Below are positions 8,348 to 15,824 of a stretch of 35,851 bases of DNA, one piece after another. Within the stretch, counting starts at the first letter, position 1. Every line of letters starts with the position of its first letter. The DNA is from Halorubrum halophilum (GTDB lineage Archaea; Halobacteriota; Halobacteria; Halobacteriales; Haloferacaceae). The stretch spans positions 1-35,851 of the forward strand of contig NZ_BBJP01000035.1 of NCBI RefSeq assembly GCF_000739595.1. Reading direction: 5' to 3'. The position numbers were made by a program, and so were the translations under genes. The notes below the pieces were generated by a model, which worked only from the letters and a program-made list of their open reading frames with translations, made no database searches and had not been told where the DNA came from.

Positions 8348-9286
8348 ATGCAACGCGGCCGTCGGAAGCCGGACTGGCTGAAGTCGCGCCCGCCGTCCGG
8401 GAGCCGGTTCACCGAGATCAAGTCCACCCTCCGCGACCGCGACCTCCACACGGTCTGCGAGGAGGCGAACTGCCCGAACATGGGCGAGTGCTGGTCGGGG
8501 GAAGATGGCCCAGGCACGGCGACGTTCATGCTCATGGGCGACCGCTGCTCGCGCGGATGTAACTTCTGCGACGTGGAGACGGGCGGGATGGAGCCGCTCG
8601 ACCCGGACGAGCCCGCGAACGTCGCGGACGCGGTCGCCGAGATCGGGCTCGACTACGTCGTGCTCACGTCGGTCGACCGCGACGACCTCGCTGACGGCGG
8701 CTCCGCGCACTTCGCCGAGACGATCCGCGAGATCAAGCGCCGCGACCCGGAGATCCTCGTCGAGACGCTGATCCCCGACTTCGGGGGCGACCCCGAGGCG
8801 ATTGACCGGATCGTCGACGCCGGACCCGACGTGATCGCCCACAACGTTGAGACGGTCGAACGACTCCAGTGGCCGGTCCGGGACCGGCGGGCGAACTACG
8901 AGCAGTCGCTCGCGGTGCTCGATCGGGTGGACCGGGAGTCCGACATCCACACCAAGACGAGCCTCATGCTCGGCGTCGGCGAGTACGACCACGAGGTGTA
9001 CCGCACCCTCGGGGACCTCCGCGAGGTCGGCGTCGACGTGGTCACGTTCGGGCAGTACCTCCGGCCGTCGCGCTCGCACCTCGACGTGTTCGAGTACGTC
9101 CACCCCGACGTCTTCGAGACGTGGCGCGCGGTCGCCGAAGGGGAGTTCGACTTCCTCTACTGCGCTTCCGGGCCGATGGTCCGATCCTCGTACAAGGCCG
9201 GCGAGCTGTTCGTCGAGGCGCTGCTCCGGGAAGGGCGGGCCCCCGAGGACGCCCGGCGTCAGGCGCGGGCCGCGGGCGGCGACTGA
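8348..9286 (+). CDS. lipA: Lipoyl synthase LipA
   Basis: A radical SAM enzyme that inserts two sulphurs into protein-bound octanoyl groups. The 312-residue protein has the auxiliary [4Fe-4S] cluster cysteines C37, C42 and C48 (CEEANCPNMGEC), and the radical SAM cysteines C67, C71 and C74 (CSRGCNFC). The C-terminal SGPMVRSSYKAGE supplies the serine ligand to the auxiliary cluster. I use the ATG at 8348, since MQRGRRKPDWLKSRPPSG fits the family start. A longer frame from 8141 overlaps the preceding hydrolase out of frame and is not credible. The gene starts about 76 nt after that hydrolase and appears to be its own unit. Confidence 0.95.
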   Translation: MQRGRRKPDWLKSRPPSGSRFTEIKSTLRDRDLHTVCEEANCPNMGECWSGEDGPGTATFMLMGDRCSRGCNFCDVETGGMEPLDPDEPANVADAVAEIGLDYVVLTSVDRDDLADGGSAHFAETIREIKRRDPEILVETLIPDFGGDPEAIDRIVDAGPDVIAHNVETVERLQWPVRDRRANYEQSLAVLDRVDRESDIHTKTSLMLGVGEYDHEVYRTLGDLREVGVDVVTFGQYLRPSRSHLDVFEYVHPDVFETWRAVAEGEFDFLYCASGPMVRSSYKAGELFVEALLREGRAPEDARRQARAAGGD

Positions 9287-9383
9287 GGCGTGGGCCCCAG
9301 ACCGTTCGGCGCGGATTGAAAAACCACCACGCTTCGACAGCTGTCAGGCGTTCTTGAGGTATCGTCTTTTGTCGAAACAGCGA

Positions 9384-9391
9384 GTTATTTA
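9384..9391 (+). promoter_or_regulatory. TATA-like box for the liv operon
   Basis: GTTATTTA at 9384-9391 is the best TATA-like element between lipA and the first permease gene. Transcription would start near 9414 and give a leader of about 16 nt before the ATG at 9430. Confidence 0.4.
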
Positions 9392-9429
9392 CCTCTCCAC
9401 GACTCACCCTGCGTCAGTGAGACGCACAC

Positions 9430-10551
9430 ATGGGAACAACTGAATCGTCGATCGTCGACTCGGCGCGGGCCCGACCGGGGCTTCTCCTCGTCGCTCTCCT
9501 CGGCGGCCTGCTCCTCGTCGACCTCGCCGCGAAACTCGCCGGGGTTGACCTCGGTCCGATCGGCGGGGCGCTCTCGGCCGATCGGCTCGGATCGAACCTC
9601 TGGAGCGGGGTCGTGATCGGACTCGTGATCGGGCTCGCCGGGATCGGACTCTCGATGACGTACAGCATCCTCTCGTTCGCGAACTTCTCGCACGGCGATC
9701 TCCTCAGCACCGGAGCGTTCACCGGCTGGGGCGTCGCCTTCCTGATCGCCGGATTCGGCGACGTGCCGCTCCGGGCGCTGCTGACCGTCGGGGACGCCGG
9801 GAGCGCGACCCCCGGCGACATCGGGGCGCACGTCCTCTCGACGCCGCTCGCGATACTCGTCGGACTGCTCGCAGCGTTCGCGGTCACCGCCGTCGTCGCA
9901 CTGGCGCTTGACCGCGCGTTCTACAAGCCGATGCGGGACCGCGACGGGATCTCGATCCTCATCGCGTCGATCGGCGCCGCGCTGATCGTCCGCTACGTGA
10001 TCCAGTTCGTCTACGGCTCCGACCGGCGGGGCGTCACGGCGAGCGTCGAGGCCTCGAATCTGGCGTTCGGTCCGCTCGGGATCTCCGTCAACGCCCACGA
10101 TCTGACCATCGCTGTCGCCGCGCTCGGGCTCATGCTCGCGATGCACTTCATGCTCCAGCGCACGAAGCTCGGCACCGCGATGCGGGCGATGGCCGACAAC
10201 AAGGACCTCGCCCTCGTCACCGGCATCCCGGCCGAGCGCGTCGTCACCGCGACGTGGATCATCGGCGGCGGGCTGGCCGGCGCGTCGGGGTACCTCTACG
10301 TCCTGCTCCGCGGGACGATCCAGTTCGACTTCGGCTGGCTGCTGCTCCTCCTGATCTTCGCGGCCGTAATCTTAGGCGGGATCGGGTCGGTGTACGGCGC
10401 GATCGCTGGCGGGCTCGTCATTGGGATCGTCTTCACCACGTCGACGATCTGGATCCCGTCCGACTTCAACGAGGCCGCCGCCTTCGCGGTGATGATCGTC
10501 ATGCTTCTGCTGCGCCCCGAGGGGCTCTTCGGAGGTGTTTCGACCGCATGA
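9430..10551 (+). CDS. livH: LivH-type branched-chain amino acid ABC transporter permease
   Basis: A 373-residue integral membrane protein with eight or more hydrophobic segments. Family landmarks are GLAGIGLSMTYSILSFANFSHGD, MRAMADNKDLALVTGIP (the cytoplasmic coupling region), and the C-terminal FAAVILGGIGSVYGAIAGG. It forms the transmembrane channel with the LivM-type protein encoded next. The stop overlaps the livM start as ATGA. Branched-chain amino acids are the default assignment, but family members also move urea, amides and other compounds, so the substrate is inferred. Confidence 0.9.
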   Translation: MGTTESSIVDSARARPGLLLVALLGGLLLVDLAAKLAGVDLGPIGGALSADRLGSNLWSGVVIGLVIGLAGIGLSMTYSILSFANFSHGDLLSTGAFTGWGVAFLIAGFGDVPLRALLTVGDAGSATPGDIGAHVLSTPLAILVGLLAAFAVTAVVALALDRAFYKPMRDRDGISILIASIGAALIVRYVIQFVYGSDRRGVTASVEASNLAFGPLGISVNAHDLTIAVAALGLMLAMHFMLQRTKLGTAMRAMADNKDLALVTGIPAERVVTATWIIGGGLAGASGYLYVLLRGTIQFDFGWLLLLLIFAAVILGGIGSVYGAIAGGLVIGIVFTTSTIWIPSDFNEAAAFAVMIVMLLLRPEGLFGGVSTA

Positions 10552-11891
10552 GCGACGCTTCGCCGCCGTCGGGCGAGGGGGGATCGCCGGCCGACGGATC
10601 GGCCCCGGAGAGCGCGACCGCCGCCCTGATTGACGCCGCCCGGCGGAGCGACCTCGGGCTCGTGCTCGGGACGCTCCTCCTCGTCTACCTCGCCGCGACG
10701 CTGCTCACCTTCACCGACGGGCTCAACAGCGTCGTCGGGCTGATGCGGACGCTGACGTTCCTCGGGCTCGTGTACGCGCTCGCCGCGCTCGCGTTGAACC
10801 TCCAGTGGGGGTACGCCGGGCTGTTCAACATCGGCGTCGCCGGGTTCATGGCGCTCGGCGTCTACACGATGGGGATCGTCGTCCGGTCCCCCGACCCGGC
10901 GTTCGGCCCGCCCGGATTCGGGCTCCCGCTCCCGGTCGGCATCGTCGCCGGCATGCTGATGGCCGCCGTCGTGGGGCTGCTCGCGGCGCTCCCGGCGCTC
11001 CGGCTCAAGGCTGATTACCTCGCGATCGTCACGCTCGGCATCTCGGAGATCATCCGGCTGTTCCTCCAGTCGAGTGCGTTCGACACGTTCCTCAGGGACA
11101 CGCTCGGCGTGGGCACCGGCGGCGGCCGCGGCATGGGGATGCCGCAGAATCCGATCCGCGAGCTGTTCCTCGTCGACGGACAGGCGGGGACGCCGACGGC
11201 CCTCGGCGACCTCATCTTCGGCGTCTTCGGCGAGAGCGGGCTCGGGATCTCCAACACGATCCTCATCGACTGGGCGTACATCGCCGTGCTCGCCGCCTTC
11301 GTGATCGGCTTTTACGTCCTGCTCGAACGGCTCGGCCGGTCGCCGTTCGGCCGGCTCCTCAAGGCGATCCGGGAGGACGAGCTCGTCGCCGACTCGCTCG
11401 GGAAGAACGTGGACCTGATCAAGATCAAGGTGTTCGTCATCGGCTGCGCGCTGATGGGACTGGCGGGGATCCTCTGGTTCGGTAGCCAGGGCAACGTCTC
11501 GCCGACGCCGCAGTTCATGCCCGTCCTGACCTTCTACGTCTTCATCGCCGTCATCATCGGCGGGTCCGGCTCGAACACCGGCGCGGTCCTCGGCGGCATC
11601 GTCTTCGCAACCGTGCTGTTCGAGGGACCGCGCCGCATCGGGTCGTCGCTGCGCGACGTGATCGACGCCGAGACGCCGCCGTCGTTCGGGGACGCGCTGG
11701 TCTCGCTGGATCCGACCGCGTTCCTCGCGTACGCGACCGACAACATCGCGCCGCTGCAGTTCGTCTTCCTCGGGCTCATCCTGGTGTTCATCATGCACCG
11801 GCGGCCCGACGGGATACTCGGCGACCGGATCGAGACGGCCGCGGCCGTCGACCTCTCGGAGCGCCCCAGCGGGGGTGAGACCGATGAGTAG
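10548..11891 (+). CDS. livM: LivM-type branched-chain amino acid ABC transporter permease
   Basis: A 447-residue permease. It starts with a low-complexity Ser/Gly/Asp-rich cytoplasmic segment, followed by about ten hydrophobic segments. LivM signatures include LNLQWGYAGLFNIGVAGFMA, LRLKADYLAIVTLGISEIIR, FGRLLKAIREDELVADSLGKN and VIIGGSGSNTGAVLGG. I chose the ATG at 10548 because it gives an ATGA overlap with livH; a longer frame starting at 10254 runs inside livH in another phase. The stop overlaps the start of livG by 8 nt (ATGAGTAG). Confidence 0.9.
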   Translation: MSDASPPSGEGGSPADGSAPESATAALIDAARRSDLGLVLGTLLLVYLAATLLTFTDGLNSVVGLMRTLTFLGLVYALAALALNLQWGYAGLFNIGVAGFMALGVYTMGIVVRSPDPAFGPPGFGLPLPVGIVAGMLMAAVVGLLAALPALRLKADYLAIVTLGISEIIRLFLQSSAFDTFLRDTLGVGTGGGRGMGMPQNPIRELFLVDGQAGTPTALGDLIFGVFGESGLGISNTILIDWAYIAVLAAFVIGFYVLLERLGRSPFGRLLKAIREDELVADSLGKNVDLIKIKVFVIGCALMGLAGILWFGSQGNVSPTPQFMPVLTFYVFIAVIIGGSGSNTGAVLGGIVFATVLFEGPRRIGSSLRDVIDAETPPSFGDALVSLDPTAFLAYATDNIAPLQFVFLGLILVFIMHRRPDGILGDRIETAAAVDLSERPSGGETDE

Positions 11892-12789
11892 CGACATCCC
11901 GGAGGCCTCGGACGTCGCCGACGCGGCGGACGAAGTCGACGCGGCCGACGCGATCAGCGACGAGCCCGAGGCGAACGACAGCGCCGTCGAGGAGGCGGCG
12001 AAGCACATCCCGTCCGGGGGGACGTCGCCGCTCCGAGTCGACGGGCTCGTCAAGCGCTTCGGCGGCGTCACCGCCGTCGACGGCGCCTCCTTCGAGGTCG
12101 AACAGGGATCGCTCACCGGCCTGATCGGTCCCAACGGGGCCGGCAAGTCGACCACGTTCAACTGCATCACCGGCGTCCACGAGCCGACGGCGGGGTCGGT
12201 GTACTTCAAGGGCGAGGACGTCACCGGGCTCGAACCGTACCAGATGGCGCGGAAGGGACTCGTGCGGACCTTCCAGATCGCCCGCGAGCTAGAGGAGATG
12301 ACCGTGCTGGAGAACCTGATGCTCGCGCCGAAGGGGCAGATCGGCGAGTCGGCGATCCGGGCGGTCACGCCCGGGCTCCGCGGCGAGGTGATCGAGCAGG
12401 AGGAAGAGACCCGCGAGCGCGCCTGGGAGACGCTTGACTTCTTCGAGATCGACCACCTCGCGACCGAACACGCCGGCAACCTCTCCGGGGGGCAGCGGAA
12501 GCTGCTGGAGATGGCGCGCGCGCTCATGACCGACCCGGAAGTGGTCCTGCTCGACGAGCCGCTCGCGGGGGTTAACCCCACGCTAGAGGAGAAGCTCCTC
12601 GACCGGATCCACCAGCTGCGCGAGGACGGCTACACCTTCCTCCTCGTCGAACACGACATGGACGTCATCATGAACAACTGCGAACACGTCATCGTCATGC
12701 ACCAGGGAAGCGTTCTCGCCGAGGGGACTGGCGACGAGATACGGAACAACGAACAGGTCATCGAGGCCTACCTGGGTGAGGACATATGA
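11884..12789 (+). CDS. livG: LivG-type ABC transporter ATP-binding protein
   Basis: The 301-residue ATPase has Walker A GPNGAGKST at 82-90, the signature LSGGQRKLLEMARALM, and Walker B VVLLDEPLAGVNP. LivG subunits have the characteristic long segment after the Walker A (EPYQMARKGLVRTFQIAREL). The first 45 or so residues form an acidic, alanine-rich extension that bacterial homologues lack. The ATG at 11884 overlaps the livM stop. It powers the transporter together with LivF. Confidence 0.92.
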   Translation: MSSDIPEASDVADAADEVDAADAISDEPEANDSAVEEAAKHIPSGGTSPLRVDGLVKRFGGVTAVDGASFEVEQGSLTGLIGPNGAGKSTTFNCITGVHEPTAGSVYFKGEDVTGLEPYQMARKGLVRTFQIARELEEMTVLENLMLAPKGQIGESAIRAVTPGLRGEVIEQEEETRERAWETLDFFEIDHLATEHAGNLSGGQRKLLEMARALMTDPEVVLLDEPLAGVNPTLEEKLLDRIHQLREDGYTFLLVEHDMDVIMNNCEHVIVMHQGSVLAEGTGDEIRNNEQVIEAYLGEDI

Positions 12790-13655
12790 GCGCCGACGAG
12801 GCGGAAGCCACCGACGAAACCGCCGGGGACGACCCCGGCGACGCCGGAGATTCGCCGAGCGCGGACACCGATGATTCCCCGAGTACCGCCGGCGGCGACA
12901 CGCCACTCTCCGCCGAGGTCGACGCGGGAACGACACACACGCTCGACGGCGACGCGATCCTCCGGCTCCGAGACCTCGACGCCGGCTACGGCGACCTCCA
13001 GATCCTCTCCGACGTCGACCTCGACGTCGCCGACGGGGAGTACGTCACCATCGTCGGTCCCAACGGGGCGGGCAAGTCGACGGTGATGAAGACCGTCTTC
13101 GGGCTCACGACCTACATGAACGGGACCGTCGAGTTCGAGGGCGAATCGATCCACGGGCTTCCGCCCGAGCAGATCATCCGCGAGGGGATCGGGTTCGTCC
13201 CGCAGAACGACAACGTGTTCCCGGGACTGAGCGTGCGCGAGAACCTGGAGATGGGCGCGTACATTCTCGACAGCGTTCCCGAGGACCAGATCGAAGAGAT
13301 CTACGACCGGTTCCCCATCCTCCGGGAGCGGAAGGAACAGAAGGCCGGGACGCTCTCCGGCGGTCAGCGGCAGATGGTCGCGATGGGGCGCGCGCTCATG
13401 CTCGACCCCGACCTCCTGTTGCTCGACGAGCCCTCCGCGGGGCTCGCACCCGACCTCGTGGCCGACATGTTCGACCGGATCGATCGGATCAACGACTCGG
13501 GGACGGCGGTGCTCATGGTCGAGCAGAACGCGAAGGAGGCGCTGCGGCGTTGCGACCGCGGCTACGTCCTCGTGAACGGCGAGAACCGCTACACCGACCG
13601 CGGGGAGGTGCTGCTCGGCGACGAGGACGTGCGGAAGGACTTCCTGGGCGGATAA
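12786..13655 (+). CDS. livF: LivF-type ABC transporter ATP-binding protein
   Basis: The 289-residue ATPase has Walker A GPNGAGKST at 91-99, a FVPQNDNVFPGLSVREN Q-loop region, the signature LSGGQRQMVAMGRALM, and Walker B LLLLDEPSAGLAPD. About 55 acidic low-complexity residues precede the domain, as in the LivG-type protein. The start lies in an ATGA overlap with livG. It is the last gene of the livHMGF run; the substrate-binding protein is encoded convergently about 570 nt away rather than within the operon. Confidence 0.92.
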   Translation: MSADEAEATDETAGDDPGDAGDSPSADTDDSPSTAGGDTPLSAEVDAGTTHTLDGDAILRLRDLDAGYGDLQILSDVDLDVADGEYVTIVGPNGAGKSTVMKTVFGLTTYMNGTVEFEGESIHGLPPEQIIREGIGFVPQNDNVFPGLSVRENLEMGAYILDSVPEDQIEEIYDRFPILRERKEQKAGTLSGGQRQMVAMGRALMLDPDLLLLDEPSAGLAPDLVADMFDRIDRINDSGTAVLMVEQNAKEALRRCDRGYVLVNGENRYTDRGEVLLGDEDVRKDFLGG

Positions 13656-13768
13656 TCGACTCAGCGGCTCCAGAGACATCCGTTCTTCAGATTCCCGTTC
13701 TGAAACCGCGGATCGCTGAACCGTGTCTCTCGATCGAGTGCGGGAGTGGGTATAGCGAATTGGTGAAA

Positions 13769-14013
13769 CGGTTGTTTATAAGCGATCGAGTGATGTTGCT
13801 GGCGGTCGTTTATAAGTCTCAGACAGCACGGTGAACATCTCCAAAGCCCCAGCCGCGAGGGCGGCGCACGCTCGCTGCGCGCCTCACTCGGTCGCTATCG
13901 CTCCCTCGTTGCGGTGCTTACCTCGCCTGCGCCGCCCTCGCGGCTGCCCCTTTGAGCCCACCCCGCACCGCAACCGCACAGCCTCACGCCTCCCCAGCCT
14001 CGTCGCTGGCGGC
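13769..14013 (+). repeat. Dispersed ~250-bp repeat, copy B (inverted relative to copy A)
   Basis: This matches the reverse complement of 234-489 over its whole length, from GTTTATAAGCGATCG at 13774-13788 to the GTCGCTGGCGGC terminus. The exact motif GTTTATAAGCGATCG recurs outside the repeat at 14092-14106, and copy A has a one-base variant at 460-474. Each copy thus carries TATA-like boxes ahead of a GC-rich core. The small open frames in the core have no gene-like features. The repeat lies between livF and the convergent binding-protein gene. Confidence 0.85.
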
Positions 14014-14028
14014 TGTCGCCGCCAGCGA
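14003..14028. other. Perfect 11-bp hairpin at the end of repeat copy B
   Basis: TCGCTGGCGGC is followed by a TGTC loop and then GCCGCCAGCGA, giving a perfect 11-bp GC-rich stem. There is no U-run, so intrinsic termination is uncertain. It may be the structured end of the repeat element. Copy A keeps only one arm. Confidence 0.6.
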
Positions 14029-14221
14029 CTCCCTCGCACCGGCGGTTCGCGGCCCTTCGGGCCGCTCACCGGGGCGCGCCACCACCCGTTCGTTTATAAG
14101 CGATCGTCGCCGTCGCTCACGGTTGTTTAAATACTCTATCGTCGCCATCGATCTGCAACACTCACTCCCACCATCGCGCAGAAAAAATCGGAAAACGGAC
14201 CGAGCCGAACCGCCTGCTCGC
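14029..14221. other. Intergenic segment with a third GTTTATAAGCGATCG motif
   Basis: No gene. The segment contains GTTTATAAGCGATCG at 14092-14106, identical to the motif at the start of repeat copy B, then GGTTGTTTAAATACTC about 25 nt later. These look like degenerate re-iterations of the repeat's left end. Confidence 0.5.
14049..14065. terminator. GC-rich hairpin between the convergent liv genes
   Basis: GCGGCCC, TTC loop, GGGCCGC form a perfect 7-bp stem in the convergent interval downstream of both livF and the binding-protein gene. No clear T-run follows on either strand, so a terminator role is only possible. Confidence 0.25.
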
Positions 14222-15607
14222 CTACTGGTTCAGCACGCTCGACCACTGGCTGGTGTACGTCGCCTGTGCCGGCTCGAAGGAGACGCGCTCCGCGATCGTG
14301 CCGCCGTTGTCCTCGAACGAGGCCACGTACTCCTCCTCGAGCGACTGGCCGTAGGCGTCGTTGAGGTACAGGGTTCCGGAAGACTCGGCGCCGACCGTGT
14401 CGCCCCGCGCGAGCTCGGCCATCGCCGGGCCCTGCAGGAGGTCGGACGGCGCGGTCCGGAAGATGTAGCCGTTGTCGTCCAAGTCGGTCACGTCCGGGCT
14501 CGTCGAAGACGGCGAGATGCCGACGACGCCGTTGGGGATGTACACCTGGTCGGCCACCTGCAGGTTCACGTTCGAGGAGGCCGGGCCGACGACCGCGCCG
14601 TAGCCGGCGTCGACGAGCGCGTTCGCGCCCGAAATCCCCGCCTGCGGGTCCGTCTGCGTGTCCTCAACGCGGGTGTTCACCGTGACATTCAGGTCCGCGT
14701 CGTTGACCTGGATCGCGGCAAGCAGCGCGCCGTCGCGGATCGGACCGCCGAGCGACCCGAGATCACCGGTCTCGGGCATCAGCACGCCGATCATCGCCTC
14801 GAACTCGCCGTCGATCCCGACGGGGTCCGCCGCCGTCGCGTTCAGGTCCTCGTCGGAGAGCTCGTTCCCGAACTCGAGGGTGTCGAGCGTGACGATCTCG
14901 CCGTCTTGGAAGTCCTGTACGTCGTACGCCGCGGTGGCGATGTCGCCGTTGGAGTCGAAGTTGACGCTCGACGACGCTCCCACGTAGTGGACTGGGTCGC
15001 CGGCGGCGACGGTCTCGACCGCCTCGGGGAGGTTCTCCGGGCCGAACTCCTCGCCGCCGGGATTCGCGACGGTCCGGATGCGGTCGCGGATAGCCTCGCC
15101 GTTGTTCTCGCCCGCGGCGGTCGCCGCGAGGATCTCGACCGCCATCGCGTCGTAGGCCTGCGCGGTGAACACGCCCGGCGCGGTGTCGTACTCCTCCTCG
15201 TACAGGCCGGTGAAGAACTCCGCGCCCGGACCGCCCGCGGACGGCGCAGTCCCGATGACGTTGTTCATGTCGTTGTCGACTTCGCCGGGGAGGTCCGAGT
15301 CGATCAGCCCGTCGGGCACGATGATGTCCAGCTCGGGCACGTCGCTGGCGAAGTCGGAGTAGAAGTCGCGGAACAGCTGGATACCGGACTCCGGGAAGCC
15401 GACGACCATCACGGCGTCCGGCGCGTCGCCGCCGGACCCGCCGTCGGAACCGTCGCTTCCGTCGGAGCCGTCAGAACCGTCGCTTCCGTCCGAGCTGTCC
15501 CCTCCGTCGCTGCCGTCGCCGCTTTCGGTCGAGCAGCCGGCGAGTGCCGCGATGCCGGCCACTCCGGCGCCCTTGAGTACGTCGCGTCGCTGTATCCTTC
15601 GCGTCAT
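14222..15607 (-). CDS. Circularly permuted Liv-type substrate-binding lipoprotein
   Basis: The 461-residue protein starts MTRRIQRRDVLKGAGVAG, a Tat-type signal, with lipobox LAGC (Cys25), so it should be anchored outside the membrane. A Ser/Asp/Gly linker with repeated DGS follows (26-60). Residues about 62-225 (DAVMVVGFPESG, IIVPDGL, VFTAQAYDA, PGGEEFGPENL, ending AAYDVQDFQDG) correspond to the second half of ordinary Liv-type binding proteins. Residues 272-461 (MIGVLMPETGDLGSLGG, VEDTQTDPQAGISGA, GISPSSTSPDV, YIFRTAPSD) correspond to the first half. The protein stops at SSVLNQ, exactly where an ordinary homologue would run on into PDAVMVVGFPESG. The start at 15607 is backed by a TATA-like box 29 nt upstream. 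It is presumably the receptor for the neighbouring LivHMGF transporter. Ligand unknown. Confidence 0.85.
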   Translation of the reverse strand: MTRRIQRRDVLKGAGVAGIAALAGCSTESGDGSDGGDSSDGSDGSDGSDGSDGSDGGSGGDAPDAVMVVGFPESGIQLFRDFYSDFASDVPELDIIVPDGLIDSDLPGEVDNDMNNVIGTAPSAGGPGAEFFTGLYEEEYDTAPGVFTAQAYDAMAVEILAATAAGENNGEAIRDRIRTVANPGGEEFGPENLPEAVETVAAGDPVHYVGASSSVNFDSNGDIATAAYDVQDFQDGEIVTLDTLEFGNELSDEDLNATAADPVGIDGEFEAMIGVLMPETGDLGSLGGPIRDGALLAAIQVNDADLNVTVNTRVEDTQTDPQAGISGANALVDAGYGAVVGPASSNVNLQVADQVYIPNGVVGISPSSTSPDVTDLDDNGYIFRTAPSDLLQGPAMAELARGDTVGAESSGTLYLNDAYGQSLEEEYVASFEDNGGTIAERVSFEPAQATYTSQWSSVLNQ

Positions 15608-15630
15608 TCTGTTACGGCATACCATACGTG

Positions 15631-15640
15631 AGCTTATAAG
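15631..15640 (-). promoter_or_regulatory. TATA-like box for the binding-protein gene
   Basis: CTTATAAGCT on the minus strand is centred about 29 nt before the ATG at 15607. This gives a leaderless transcript and selects MTRRIQRR over the longer in-frame start at 15664. Confidence 0.6.
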
Positions 15641-15824
15641 TGTATCCACGCCCACAAATACCACAGCCGACCGATTCGTTCCGCCGCTGAGGGGCGTGAC
15701 GCGTTCGAGACGCCGGCTGTCGGGGTCTGGGTCGATCGCCGATCCCGGCGAGATCGGCGTTAGTTATAGATATTGGTCATGTCTCGCCGAGTCGATCGAA
15801 TCCGGTCCTCCGGACGGGCGAGAG

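Noticed and set aside
10296-12581. Long minus-strand frame of 761 codons
   Set aside because: Antisense to livH, livM and livG; it has no domain-like segments and is explained by the GC-rich codon pattern.
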